NCBI RefSeq assembly: GCF_963931595.1
Contig: NZ_OZ007030.1
Coordinates: 2,038,481-2,102,480, forward strand
Length of the DNA: 64,000 bases
DNA from: an uncultured Subdoligranulum sp.
Lineage (GTDB): Bacteria; Bacillota; Clostridia; Oscillospirales; Ruminococcaceae
Direction: 5' to 3'
Under the pieces are notes generated by a model. It had not been told where the DNA came from. It was given only the letters and a program-made list of their open reading frames with translations, and ran no database searches. Below, piece by piece: positions 16,697 through 25,091 of the stretch (the stretch's first letter is position 1; the number at the start of each line of letters is the position of its first letter). Position numbers and translations under genes: made by a program.

Positions 16697-17647
16697 TTAC
16701 GGCTGTGCCGCCGTGTCGTAGATGCGCCGCAGCAGGGCGGCGTCGCCGTTGGTGGGCGGCTGCCAGGCGTGCTGCGCTTTTTTGAAGGGGGCATTCTGGG
16801 GCACGATCAGCCGCCCGATCAGCCCGCGCATCAGCCGGCTCTTGTGCCGGTCATTGAAAAAGTAGGCGTGGGCCAGCCGCACCGTGCGGTCTTTGGGGTA
16901 CTGCCGGTAGAGCAGTTCCACCATGGCCCGCCATTCGTCGGCCATCCGCTGCCGGGCGGCCTCGTTGGTGGAGACCCCCGCCCCGTACTCGTACCAGCTG
17001 GTGAGCCGGTCATACCGGGTGATGGGGATACCCTGCACCGCAAACAGCCGCACCGAGAAATCCTCCGCCAGCCGGACATGCCCGGCCATGGCCTGCAGCG
17101 CTTCGGTCAGCAGGTCCCGCTCGTAGACCATGCCGCAGCCGCTGATGCCGTCGTCGTAGAGCAGAAGATTCCGCTTGACGGTGGCCCCGTCGTAGTGGTC
17201 AGGGGCGTAGGGGGTGCGGTCAAAGGGGGTCTCCCCCGGGGCGGGACGGGGTTCGGGGCCGGGCGTGTAGTAGGCCTGCCGCCCGAAGGCCACCCGGGGC
17301 TGGTCGGCCTGCAGCCGTTCCAGCCACCAGCGAAGCGTGCCGGCATCGTAGAGGTAATCCCCCGGCGAGATGGTCAGCACCCAGCGGGTGGTGATTTTCT
17401 GCAGGCCGTTTAAGATATTGCACACCGTACCACCGTTTTTCGTCATGGCCGCCGTCTGCACCTCAGTGATGCCGTGGGCGGTCAGGTAGGCGGTACTCTC
17501 GGCAAAATAGGGTTCCGGGGAGCCGTCGTCCGCCAGCACCACCGCAAAGTCCCGGGTATCCTGCAGCACCAGCGAGGCCAGCGTCCGCCGCAGCGCGGCA
17601 GCATCCGGCCGGTATTGTGCCACCAGCACGGTGAGCAATGGTTTCAT
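16697..17647 (-). CDS. GT2-family glycosyltransferase
   Basis: 316 residues from ATG 17647, preceded by AGAGGAG. GT-A features: LLTVLVAQYRPDAAALRRTLAS, VVLADDGSPEPY, and TISPGDYLYDAG where the usual DXD acidic cluster is reduced to GD. The C-terminal part has RLAEDFSVRLF and a basic helical tail. The altered DXD region means activity should not be taken for granted. It lies 28 bases from each neighbour inside the operon. Confidence 0.82.
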   Translation of the reverse strand: MKPLLTVLVAQYRPDAAALRRTLASLVLQDTRDFAVVLADDGSPEPYFAESTAYLTAHGITEVQTAAMTKNGGTVCNILNGLQKITTRWVLTISPGDYLYDAGTLRWWLERLQADQPRVAFGRQAYYTPGPEPRPAPGETPFDRTPYAPDHYDGATVKRNLLLYDDGISGCGMVYERDLLTEALQAMAGHVRLAEDFSVRLFAVQGIPITRYDRLTSWYEYGAGVSTNEAARQRMADEWRAMVELLYRQYPKDRTVRLAHAYFFNDRHKSRLMRGLIGRLIVPQNAPFKKAQHAWQPPTNGDAALLRRIYDTAAQP

Positions 17648-17675
17648 GGCGGTTTTCTCCTCTTTTCTCTGTTTG

Positions 17676-18560
17676 TCAGGCCATCCGGCCCATCCGGCCG
17701 CGCCAGAAATCCAGCGCACCCCGGAAGGCGCCGTAACTGCGTCCCTTTTTGCGGCCCAGCATCTTGGTCAACGCATACCGCGCCGCCCCGGTGAGCAGCG
17801 GCCCCACGGTTCTGGCCCGACAGTACAATCTGCTTTTGCCCTTGCAGGTCAGATACAGCGTGTTGCGGGTGATGTAGTACACCGACAGCATGCCGCCGGC
17901 GCTGCCGCCCGCCTTGTGCCAGATCTTGGCGTCGGGCAGAAACCACAGCGGTACCCCGGCGTCGGCCAGACGGATGCAGTAGTCCACATCCTCGCAGTAC
18001 ATGAAGAGGGTTTCGTCCAGAAAGCCCACCTGCTCGATGACCTGCCGCGGCAGCAGCACACAGCAGAAGGTGATGAAGCTCACCTGCTTTTTCTCGGCAA
18101 AAGCGGGGCCGTCCTTGGCGTGGCCACCCAGGTGTTTCACCTTGCCGGTGACGCGGTCCAATGTGCCGCCCGCAAACCAGATCTCATCCGGCGGGTCCAT
18201 GAAGAGCATCTTGGGACAGCTCACCGCCCCGGCCGGGGTTTCCCGCAGCAGCGTCTCCACAAAATCGGGAGCCGCCACCGTATCGTTATTGAGCAGCAGC
18301 ACCCAGTCGCAGCCGTCGGCCAGCGCCCGGCGCATGCCCAGGTTGTTCACCGCCGCAAAGCCGGTGTTCTCCCGCTGGGGCAGAAAGACCGTGTTGGCCG
18401 TCAGATGCTGTCCCAGCTGCTGCACCGAGTCGTTGGTGGAGGCATCGTCCAGCAGAATGATCTCAAAGTCCCGGAAGGTCTGCTTGTCCAGACTTTCCAG
18501 GCAGCGGACGGTATCCTGCCAGCCGTTATAATTGGAGATGACGATTCCGACCTGTGGCAT
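17676..18560 (-). CDS. GT2-family (rhamnosyl)transferase, WbbL-like
   Basis: 294 residues. VGIVISNYNGWQDTVRCLESL, ILLDDASTND, GFAAVNNLGMRRAL, WVLLLNNDTVAAPDF and MYCEDVDYCIRL with PDAKIWHKAGGS are the run of motifs seen in WbbL/RfbN-like transferases, many of which use dTDP-L-rhamnose. The C-terminus is basic with a hydrophobic patch, suggesting membrane contact. It starts 2 bases after the aminotransferase stop, so the two are probably coupled. Rhamnose as donor is inference from the subfamily only. Confidence 0.87.
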   Translation of the reverse strand: MPQVGIVISNYNGWQDTVRCLESLDKQTFRDFEIILLDDASTNDSVQQLGQHLTANTVFLPQRENTGFAAVNNLGMRRALADGCDWVLLLNNDTVAAPDFVETLLRETPAGAVSCPKMLFMDPPDEIWFAGGTLDRVTGKVKHLGGHAKDGPAFAEKKQVSFITFCCVLLPRQVIEQVGFLDETLFMYCEDVDYCIRLADAGVPLWFLPDAKIWHKAGGSAGGMLSVYYITRNTLYLTCKGKSRLYCRARTVGPLLTGAARYALTKMLGRKKGRSYGAFRGALDFWRGRMGRMA

Positions 18561-18562
18561 GA

Positions 18563-19678
18563 TTACTCCTTAAACGAATTGACGGCGTCGATGACGGCCT
18601 GCACCTGTTCCTCCGTCATGCCGTAGTACATGGGCAGGCTGAGCTCGGTGGCGGAGATTTCCTCGGCGATGGGCAGCGCCCCGGCCCCGAGACCCAGTTC
18701 CCGGTAGGCACCCTGGAGGTGGATCGGCGTGGGATAGTGCTTGTTGGTGCCGATACCCAAGTCATGCAGATGGGCTTCCAGGGCGTCGCGGCTTTTGCAG
18801 CGCACCGCGAAGATATGATAGACATGTTCACACCCCGGCGCCACGGTGGGCAGGACCACCGCCGGGTTGGTAATGCCGGCGCAGTAGCGGGCCGCAATGC
18901 GGCGGCGTTCGGCGTTCATCCGGTCCAGGTGGGGCAGCTTGGCGGCCAGGAAAGCGGCCTGCAGCTCATCCAGACGGGAATTCTGCCCTTTATAGATATG
19001 ATGGTACTTGTAGTCGCTGCCGTAGTTGCCCAGCGCCCGCACCTTCTTGGCCAGGTCGGGGTCGCTGGTGGTCACACAGCCCGCATCCCCCAGGGCGCCC
19101 AGGTTCTTGCCGGGGTAGAAGCTGAACCCGGCGGCATCTCCCAGGCTGCCCGCGCGGCGGCCCTGCCAGGTGGCGCCGTGGGCCTGGGCGGCATCCTCGA
19201 TGACCTTGAGGTCGTGGGCCTGGGCGATGGTGCAGATGGCGTCCATCTCGGCGCACTGACCGTAGAGGTGCACCGCCATGATGGCTTTGGTGCGGGGGGT
19301 GATGGCGGCCTCGATGCGGTCGGGGTCCAGGTTGTAGGTGGCCAGTCTGGGTTCCACCAGCACCGGTTCCGCCCCCGCATAGCTGATGGCCAGCACAGTG
19401 GCGATGAAGGTATTGGACGGCACGATGACTTCGTCCCCCGGGCCGATGCCCAGCGCCTTGAGAATCAGCACCAGCGAATCCAGACCGTTGCCGCAGCCCA
19501 CGCAGTAATCTGCCCCACAGTAGGCCGCAAAGGCCTTCTCGAAGGCTTCGTCCTCCCGGCCCTCGATGTACCAGCTGTTGGCCAGGACCCGGTCAAAGGC
19601 TCCCCGCAGGTCGGCGTCCAGTTCCTTCTCCAGCGGGCGGAAGGAGACGAACGGCACGGAAATCGGCTGATTGGACAT
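18563..19678 (-). CDS. DegT/DnrJ/EryC1-family sugar aminotransferase
   Basis: 371 residues of a fold-type I PLP enzyme. D162 in [11 protein letters not shown] contacts the pyridine nitrogen and K191 in [14 protein letters not shown] is the Schiff-base lysine; [12 protein letters not shown] follows. ATG 19678 is preceded by AAAAGGGG; the open frame upstream is antisense to the DUF1540 gene and is not coding. With the ketoisomerase it would form a 3-amino-3,6-dideoxyhexose nucleotide (FdtB/QdtB role, inferred). It is the first gene of the polysaccharide operon, 62 bases downstream of its -10. Confidence 0.9.
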   Translation of the reverse strand: MSNQPISVPFVSFRPLEKELDADLRGAFDRVLANSWYIEGREDEAFEKAFAAYCGADYCVGCGNGLDSLVLILKALGIGPGDEVIVPSNTFIATVLAISYAGAEPVLVEPRLATYNLDPDRIEAAITPRTKAIMAVHLYGQCAEMDAICTIAQAHDLKVIEDAAQAHGATWQGRRAGSLGDAAGFSFYPGKNLGALGDAGCVTTSDPDLAKKVRALGNYGSDYKYHHIYKGQNSRLDELQAAFLAAKLPHLDRMNAERRRIAARYCAGITNPAVVLPTVAPGCEHVYHIFAVRCKSRDALEAHLHDLGIGTNKHYPTPIHLQGAYRELGLGAGALPIAEEISATELSLPMYYGMTEEQVQAVIDAVNSFKE

Positions 19679-19739
19679 ACACGCGCCCCTTTTCACAAAA
19701 AATTGGCAGACGGGTACACCCCGCCTACTATATCGTCTT

Positions 19740-19768
19740 ATTATACAACGATTCGTAGTCTTTCGCAA
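19740..19768 (-). promoter_or_regulatory. Promoter of the surface-polysaccharide operon
   Basis: TTGCGA (19768-19763), a 17-base spacer and a consensus TATAAT (19745-19740) on the minus strand, between the DUF1540 terminator and the DegT gene. It probably drives all 14 genes to 6020. Confidence 0.8.
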
Positions 19769-19771
19769 CCG

Positions 19772-19810
19772 TAAAAAACCAGGGCATCCCCTGCCGGGAA
19801 AGCCCTGGTC
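19772..19810 (-). terminator. Terminator of the DUF1540 gene
   Basis: Stem ACCAGGGC/GCCCTGGT (19778-19785 with 19802-19809) followed on the minus strand by a run of Ts. It ends just before the -35 of the polysaccharide promoter. Confidence 0.75.
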
Positions 19811-19814
19811 CAGT

Positions 19815-20126
19815 TCAGGTACGGCTTGTCCGCGCCTGTTTGCGGGTGGTGCATTTCGGCCCGCAGCCGCACTCGTCAATGCAGACATGATCGGCGCAGC
19901 AGGCCCGCCCTTCCAGATACCGGCAGCCCCGGTCGTCGCACCGCACCTCGGTCTCCGCCGTGGCGGGGGCATTGTCGGTGGCCACGTTGCCCACACTCTC
20001 GTTGTTGCGGTAGCTGCTGCACACCGCGTCCTTCTCCCCGGCGTGGTGCACCTTGATGCTGCCCAGGCAGCAGGCGCCAGCCTTATTGTGGCAGCAGTCG
20101 TACTGCGCACAGTCCAGATAAACCAT
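19815..20126 (-). CDS. Small Cys-rich protein with tandem DUF1540 modules
   Basis: 103 residues with 18 cysteines. Two related modules are visible: residues 3-41 ([20 protein letters not shown], then an IKV strand and a C) and residues about 61-95 ([19 protein letters not shown] with more Cys). This CxxxxC...C...I(K)V pattern is the DUF1540 motif, common as small metal-binding-like proteins of unknown function in Clostridia. GGAGG precedes the ATG at 9 bases. It lies alone between the tRNA cluster and the polysaccharide promoter. Function unknown. Confidence 0.75.
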   Translation of the reverse strand: MVYLDCAQYDCCHNKAGACCLGSIKVHHAGEKDAVCSSYRNNESVGNVATDNAPATAETEVRCDDRGCRYLEGRACCADHVCIDECGCGPKCTTRKQARTSRT

Positions 20127-20178
20127 CCTGAAACACCTCCGGGACTAGTGTGCCCGGCCCCACGGCGGATATGCGCAA

Positions 20179-20215
20179 AAGAAAAACAGCGCTGCGCAAA
20201 CGCACAACGCTGTTT
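20179..20215 (-). terminator. Terminator after tRNA-Gln
   Basis: Stem 20183-20191 with 20208-20216, with T-rich sequence following on the minus strand. The stem touches the encoded CCA end of tRNA-Gln. Confidence 0.7.
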
Positions 20216-20290
20216 TGGTTGGGCCGGCCGGATTTGAACCGACGGATGGAGGAGTCAAAGTCCTCTGCCTTACCGCTTGGCGACGGCCCA
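20216..20290 (-). tRNA. tRNA-Gln (anticodon TTG)
   Basis: Acceptor TGGGCCG pairs with CGGCCCA; the anticodon loop is CTTTGAC within GAGGA/TCCTC and the T-arm has GGTTCAAATCC. CCA is encoded (20218-20216). Confidence 0.95.
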
Positions 20291-20291
20291 G

Positions 20292-20331
20292 AAAAAGAAA
20301 AGACCGTGCGGGACGGGCCTACACGGTCTTT
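20292..20331 (-). terminator. Hairpin between tRNA-His and tRNA-Gln
   Basis: A 10-base-pair stem (20299-20308 with 20322-20331) followed on the minus strand by TTCTTTTTC. It could act as a partial terminator or a processing signal inside the tRNA unit. Confidence 0.6.
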
Positions 20332-20333
20332 GG

Positions 20334-20411
20334 TGGGGTGCCTAGAGAGATTCGAACTCTCGGCCTCCAGAGCCACAATCTGGCGCGCTAACCAACTGCG
20401 CCATAGGCACC
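20334..20411 (-). tRNA. tRNA-His (anticodon GTG)
   Basis: The anticodon loop is TTGTGGC in the CCAGA/TCTGG stem, the T-arm is GAGAGTTCGAATCTCTC, and acceptor GTGCCTA pairs with TAGGCAC. An extra 5' G at 20411 pairs with C73, as expected for G-1 of tRNA-His. CCA is encoded. Confidence 0.95.
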
Positions 20412-20417
20412 ACGAAA

Positions 20418-20491
<74 letters not shown>

Positions 20492-20528
20492 ACATGGTTC
20501 GTGCCCATAGGGGCATGCTGCGAGGGTT

Positions 20529-20557
20529 ATTATAACAAAGAGCCCGGTGCAAGTCAA
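20529..20557 (-). promoter_or_regulatory. Promoter of the tRNA Arg-His-Gln unit
   Basis: TTGACT (20557-20552), a 17-base spacer and TATAAT (20534-20529) on the minus strand: a near-consensus strong promoter 38 bases before tRNA-Arg. Confidence 0.85.
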
Positions 20558-20586
20558 GGGGTTTTGCAAGTTTTTTTGACATTTTT

Positions 20587-22434
20587 TCAGAATCGGGGCG
20601 GAAAATCCTCCACAAAGTAGAGTTCATACCACACGATGAAGCAGTAAAAGCTCCAGATCTTGGTCATGGCGTTGACCTTGCCGGTGCGGTGGGCTTCCAG
20701 AAGATCGCACAGCGCCCGGGTATTGAAAAAACGCTCGGCCACCGGGCCCACGAACTTTTCCCGCACCATGGTGTAGTAGGTGTCCTGGCGCAGCCAGTCG
20801 GCCAGCGGCACCGGGAACCCCCGTTTTTTCCGCTTGGCCAGTTCGGGGGGCAGACTGCGGGCCGCGGCCGCCCGCAGCGCCACCTTGGTTTTGCGGCGGG
20901 TACAGCGGCAGGTCCGGGGCAGTTCCATGGCCACCGCCAGTACCTCCCGGTCCAGGAAGGGCACCCTCAGCTCCAGGCTGTGGGCCATGCTCATTCGGTC
21001 GGCCTTGCGCAGGATGTCCCGGGGCAGCCAGGTATGCAGGTCCACCCACTGCAGCGCGGTGGCCTCGTCCAGCCCCCGCACCTGGTCAAACCAGGGCTTG
21101 AACCGCTGGGCGGGCGTCTGGGAGGTGTAGTGCCGCTTGAGGTAACGGTCCCGCTCCGCCGGGTCGGCAAAGACATAGTTGGCCCGGGCGCAGCGCTGCC
21201 AGCGGCTCACAGCACCCCGGCGGAAAAATCCGCAGCCCGGGACCAGCCGGGCCGCCAGCCGCCGCACCCCTTTTGGCAGGCGCTGCCAGGCCTGGGCATG
21301 CACCCCCTGGCAGTAGAGCGGATAGCCGCCGAACAGCTCATCGGCGCCCTCCCCCGAGAGCACCACCTTGACCCGCTGCCGGGCACTTTTGCAGAGAAAA
21401 TAGAGGGGCACCTCCGCCGGGTTGGGCATGGGTTCGTCCAGATACCACTGGATGGCCCGGTTGGCCGCAAAGAATTCCCCGGCGCTGACGGTGGTCTCGG
21501 TGCAGGGCACGCCCAGGGCCTTTGCTGCCTGGCGGGCGGCCGGCAATTCGGAGTAGGCTTCCTCCGCGTAGCCCACCGAGAAGCATTGCAGACGGTTCTG
21601 TTGCTGGGACGCCTTGCAGGCCGTCAGGGTGGAGTCCACCCCGCCGGAGAGAAAACACCCCACCTCCACGTCGGCCACCTTGTGGGCGGCCACGCTGCCG
21701 GTGAAGGCCTTGTCGATGCGCTCCGCCCATTCCTCCAGACTGCGGCCCTCCCGGATGTGGTAGCGGATCTTGCCGTACCGCGCCAACGTCAGCCGCCCGG
21801 CCTGCCAGGTGAAACAGTGCCCCGGCAGCAGCTCATAGACGCCGGTGAAGAGGGTTTCGTCCCCGGGCAGGTACTCACTGCTCAGGTAATCGGGCAGGCG
21901 GTCCTCATTGAACCGCTTCACAAACCCCGGATGGGCCAGGAACGCCTTGATCTCGCTGGCAAAGAGCAGCAATTCCCCACGGCGATAGTAGTAGAGCGGC
22001 TTGATGCCGAAGAGATCCCGCGCGCCGAACAGCGTGCCGGTGGTGCGGTCCCACAGCACGAAGGCGAACATGCCCCGCAGCTTGCCGGGCAGCGCCCTGC
22101 CCCACTGCTCCCAGCCATGGAGCAGCACCTCGGTGTCCGACCGGGTGGCAAAGGTATGCCCTGCCGCCGACAGCTGCCGGGCCAGTTCCCGGTAGTTGTA
22201 GATTTCCCCGTTGAAGACCACCACCAGGCTGCCGTCCTCGTTGAACATGGGCTGGCCGCCGCCCTCCAGGTCGATGATGGAAAGCCGCCGGTGGCCCAGG
22301 GCCGCCCGGTCGTCGGCGTAGAGTCCCTCCCCGTCGGGGCCCCGGTGCCGGATCAGCGCCGCCATCCCCTGCAGGATGCGGCGGGCTTCGGCGGGGTCAT
22401 GGTGTTCTTCGGCAAAACCCACAATGCCGCACAT
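20587..22434 (-). CDS. asnB: Asparagine synthetase (glutamine-hydrolysing) paralogue 1
   Basis: 615 residues. The N-terminal Ntn glutaminase domain has the nucleophile Cys2 (MCGIVGFAEEH), RHRGPDGEG, RRLSIIDLEGG and FNGEIYNYREL. The C-terminal synthetase has the PP-loop CFLSGGVDSTLTA, LSGEGADELFGGY and DRMSMAHSLELRVPFLDREV. AGGAGG precedes the start. It is 56-60% alike by eye to the second copy at 25092-26924. It follows an ATP-grasp gene by 42 bases. Such paralogues include LtsA/AsnH, which amidate peptidoglycan precursors rather than making free asparagine; that role is inferred from neighbours. Confidence 0.93.
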   Translation of the reverse strand: MCGIVGFAEEHHDPAEARRILQGMAALIRHRGPDGEGLYADDRAALGHRRLSIIDLEGGGQPMFNEDGSLVVVFNGEIYNYRELARQLSAAGHTFATRSDTEVLLHGWEQWGRALPGKLRGMFAFVLWDRTTGTLFGARDLFGIKPLYYYRRGELLLFASEIKAFLAHPGFVKRFNEDRLPDYLSSEYLPGDETLFTGVYELLPGHCFTWQAGRLTLARYGKIRYHIREGRSLEEWAERIDKAFTGSVAAHKVADVEVGCFLSGGVDSTLTACKASQQQNRLQCFSVGYAEEAYSELPAARQAAKALGVPCTETTVSAGEFFAANRAIQWYLDEPMPNPAEVPLYFLCKSARQRVKVVLSGEGADELFGGYPLYCQGVHAQAWQRLPKGVRRLAARLVPGCGFFRRGAVSRWQRCARANYVFADPAERDRYLKRHYTSQTPAQRFKPWFDQVRGLDEATALQWVDLHTWLPRDILRKADRMSMAHSLELRVPFLDREVLAVAMELPRTCRCTRRKTKVALRAAAARSLPPELAKRKKRGFPVPLADWLRQDTYYTMVREKFVGPVAERFFNTRALCDLLEAHRTGKVNAMTKIWSFYCFIVWYELYFVEDFPPRF

Positions 22435-22476
22435 GGCGTGCCTCCTCTCTTTCCCAAAGGCGGGCTCTTTTGCCCG

Positions 22477-23679
22477 TCAGAATGACTTCTTCATCTTGCG
22501 GCGGTAAGCGCCCTGCCGCACCGCGAACCAGACCCGCCGGGCCGGGCCCTCCCCCGGGGCCAGCAGATGGCACCGCCCCCGGCCCCGGCGGCGCAGACTG
22601 TCCGCCCGCTGCAGAAGACTCTTGTCGGGGCAGTACCGCCGCACAATGCCCCAGGGCGCCGTGTACCACACCGAGGGGCGCAGCATGGGCAGCGTGACGG
22701 CATCCTGCTGTACCAGGTCCTCCACCGGCGGCAAAGCCAGACTGGCCCCCGCTGCCGTACAGAAATAGGACGCCCGCCCCTGCCGGGGATTCATCTCGAA
22801 GAGGACCGGTTCCCCGCTGCGGTCGTATTTGAAATCGAAGTTGGCGTAGCCCCGCCAGCCGCTCCGGCGCAAAAGGGCTGCCAGCGCCGCCAGCAGGGCG
22901 GTGTCCTGCCGGGCGGGTTCGGTCAGAATGGCCGCGTAGTTGCCGATGCCCTCCGGCGTGCGCTCCTGCAGAAGCACCTGCCCCTGCACCATCCAGGGTA
23001 CACTGCCGTCCTTAGCGCAGTAGGCGTTCACCACCCCCAGGGCCGTGTCGGGGCCGGGGATGTATTCCTGGAGCAGCAGATCGCCCGCATACCCGCCCTG
23101 CCGGACGGTATCCACCACCGCCGCCAGTTCCGCCGCATCCTGGGTGAGGTAGACCTTGCGCTTGCCGGCAAACCGGCAGTTCCAGTAAGCCGGGGAATCC
23201 GCCGGCTTGACGACGACCGGCCCGGCAAAGGGCAGTTCGGGCACCCGCTCCCCGCAGGGCAGCGTCACGCTGCGCGGCGTGCGCAGCCCGTGTTCGGTGC
23301 AGACCCGGGCGAAGCCTTCCTTGGTGCCGAGGGACTGTACCGTTGCCGGGGCGGGGCAGGCAAACTTATAGTAGGGCGCCAGAGCCTCCCGGCAGCGGGC
23401 CAGCTGCATGGTATAGCCGTCGGCACAGGAGATCAGCAGGCAGGTCCGGTCAGGGTGGGCCTCGGCCAGGGCGATGAGCGCCGCCGTGAAAACGGAGTCC
23501 TCCTCGAGACGGGGATTTTCCACCGCCGCTTTCACCAGCCGGCTGTGGGCCAGTGCCGGCAGCGCCCGCTTGCAGACCGCCACGCTGTGCACCCCGTAGG
23601 CCTCATAAAAGCTGCGCGCCATGCCGTAGACGTTGGCATCGCCCCCCAGCAGAACAGGCAAAACCCCGGCCACCGCCAT
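22477..23679 (-). CDS. ATP-grasp carboxylate-amine ligase
   Basis: About 400 residues. The N-terminal segment has VLPVLLGGDANVYGMARSFYEAYG (a preATP-grasp strand and loop). The ATP-grasp core has VVVKPADSPAYW, LLLQEYIPGPDTALG, ANFDFKYDRSGEPVLFEMNPRQGR with the metal-binding E and N, and a basic C-terminus (RRKMKKSF) that may touch the membrane. Three starts are possible (GTG 23682, ATG 23679, GTG 23673); AAGGGGG sits so close that 23673 has the best spacing. Some relatives are D-aspartate ligases for peptidoglycan crossbridges. Being next to asnB supports a cell-wall role, but the substrate is not known. Confidence 0.78.
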   Translation of the reverse strand: MAVAGVLPVLLGGDANVYGMARSFYEAYGVHSVAVCKRALPALAHSRLVKAAVENPRLEEDSVFTAALIALAEAHPDRTCLLISCADGYTMQLARCREALAPYYKFACPAPATVQSLGTKEGFARVCTEHGLRTPRSVTLPCGERVPELPFAGPVVVKPADSPAYWNCRFAGKRKVYLTQDAAELAAVVDTVRQGGYAGDLLLQEYIPGPDTALGVVNAYCAKDGSVPWMVQGQVLLQERTPEGIGNYAAILTEPARQDTALLAALAALLRRSGWRGYANFDFKYDRSGEPVLFEMNPRQGRASYFCTAAGASLALPPVEDLVQQDAVTLPMLRPSVWYTAPWGIVRRYCPDKSLLQRADSLRRRGRGRCHLLAPGEGPARRVWFAVRQGAYRRKMKKSF

Positions 23680-23746
23680 CACCCCCTTGTCTTAGTGTAT
23701 GACAAAGGGGCCTGGCTATGCGCCGGGGTTTTGGGATTTTTCGGTT

Positions 23747-24946
23747 TTACTGCCGCTCGGCGAGGGGGCGGATGCTGGTCCAGGCGTTGCCGTTTACGCT
23801 GGTGACCCGCGCCACAAAGTCCGCCGCGCCGCCTTCATAAGGCCAGCCATTCTGTGCGCTGCCCGTGAGGAAGGTTCCGCGCCACACCGCCGCGCGGCGG
23901 TCGCCGCTCTCGCTCCATCCTGCACATTCCAGCACCGCGGTGGCTGCCGGTTCCCCGGCGGCGCCGTCCAGCCGAAGGTCCACCTCCACCGTCTGCACCT
24001 CCATCCAGACCGGCGCATCCACCTCCAGTTCCACCGGGTAGCTGGTCAGCGTCAGCAGCGTCTGGCCATCCTCTTCCCGGGTGCGGTATCCGTAGGAAAA
24101 GCTGTCGCCGGAGCCGGCCCAGATGATCTGCGGACGGAAAGCTTCCTCGGTGCACGCCACCGTACCCAGCGGTTCGTTGGTGGTGGTACCACCGGCACTC
24201 TGCCACTGTACCGAGAGGTCCACCGTCTCCCCCACAGTGAAAATAAGGCCCCGTTCCACCCGGTAGACGCCGTCGGCCCCCAGGGACATGGCCATCAGTT
24301 CGGTGGTGCCGTCGTACCGGCCGCCCTGGTGGACCACCACCAGCTGGCCGGTCATGCCGTCGGTGGCGGTGCGGGGCGTCACCGAAACGCTCACCGGCAC
24401 CCAGCTCCCGTCCAGGTCATGGACGACCCGGTCGATGGGCTGCCAGCTCCAGTCCAGCACGGTGGCTTCCCCCTGCCGCACCGCCGCCTGCAGTTCCTCC
24501 ATCCGGGCGGAAAGCTCACTCTGGGTGGCAGAAAACTGCTGCTGTGCCAGGGCATAACTCTCCTGCAGGGCCTGCACCTGGCGGTTGTACTGCCAGGCCG
24601 TTCCCAGAATGCCGCAGAAAAGCAGCGCCGCCACAGCCAAAGCCGCACCGCCCCACAGCCGGATGCCCCGCCGCTTTTCGGCGTCCCGGGCATCCAGCAA
24701 AGCCCGCAGGGTGTCCAGCGTCAGGGCCGGTTCGGGGGTGCCGTCTGGGTGGGCGGTGCCCAGCAGGGCATCCACGCTCACGTCCAGCACAGCGGCCAGC
24801 GCCTGCAGGTTTTCCAGACTGGGCAGGGCGGTGTCCTTCTCCCACTTGCCCAGCGCCTGCCGGCTGACCCCCACCTGCTCGGCCAGCGCTTCCTGGCTGA
24901 GCCCCTTCTGTTTGCGCGCGGCCTGGATGTTCTCTCCCAGCGTCAT
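23747..24946 (-). CDS. Membrane-anchored XRE-family regulator with extracytoplasmic domain
   Basis: 399 residues. Residues 1-62 are an XRE/Cro helix-turn-helix (LGENIQAARKQKGLSQEALA, SRQALGKWEKDTALPS). A linker follows, then one membrane helix at about 94-112 (LWGGAALAVAALLFCGILG) and a short coiled coil rich in Q/E (118-157). A roughly 240-residue beta-rich exterior domain completes it. The layout suggests a one-component transmembrane sensor that binds DNA at the membrane. It is transcribed away from asnB2-murE and towards the ATP-grasp gene (67-base gap), making it a candidate regulator of both arms. The ligand is unknown. Confidence 0.82.
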   Translation of the reverse strand: MTLGENIQAARKQKGLSQEALAEQVGVSRQALGKWEKDTALPSLENLQALAAVLDVSVDALLGTAHPDGTPEPALTLDTLRALLDARDAEKRRGIRLWGGAALAVAALLFCGILGTAWQYNRQVQALQESYALAQQQFSATQSELSARMEELQAAVRQGEATVLDWSWQPIDRVVHDLDGSWVPVSVSVTPRTATDGMTGQLVVVHQGGRYDGTTELMAMSLGADGVYRVERGLIFTVGETVDLSVQWQSAGGTTTNEPLGTVACTEEAFRPQIIWAGSGDSFSYGYRTREEDGQTLLTLTSYPVELEVDAPVWMEVQTVEVDLRLDGAAGEPAATAVLECAGWSESGDRRAAVWRGTFLTGSAQNGWPYEGGAADFVARVTSVNGNAWTSIRPLAERQ

Positions 24947-24972
24947 GGAAAGCGCCCCCTTTCTCTGGTTTC

Positions 24973-24981
24973 ATTGTAGCA
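24973..24981 (-). promoter_or_regulatory. Extended -10 promoter of the XRE gene
   Basis: TGC-TACAAT on the minus strand, 27 bases before the XRE start; only a weak -35 is visible. Confidence 0.5.
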
Positions 24982-25033
24982 TATCCCCCGCCGGAACACC
25001 AGCAAGCCGCCTTGCCAAACCGGCAACCCGTGG

Positions 25034-25062
25034 TTGCTTTGGGATTTCTGCGCATACTATAA
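25034..25062 (+). promoter_or_regulatory. Possible promoter of asnB2-murE
   Basis: TTGCTT (25034-25039) and a -10-like TACTATAA (25055-25062) lie just before the asnB2 start. The match is imperfect. Confidence 0.35.
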
Positions 25063-25091
25063 GGCAGTTCAGGAGAAGTGAGGGACAGGGC

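Noticed and set aside
18563..20110. The longer start of the DegT aminotransferase
   Set aside because: The extra 144 codons overlap the DUF1540 gene, a terminator and the operon promoter; ATG 19678 gives the family N-terminus and has a ribosome binding site.
20292..20331. Hairpin between tRNA-His and tRNA-Gln as the end of the tRNA operon
   Set aside because: tRNA-Gln follows at once with no promoter of its own visible, so I keep it as a partial terminator or processing site rather than a full stop.
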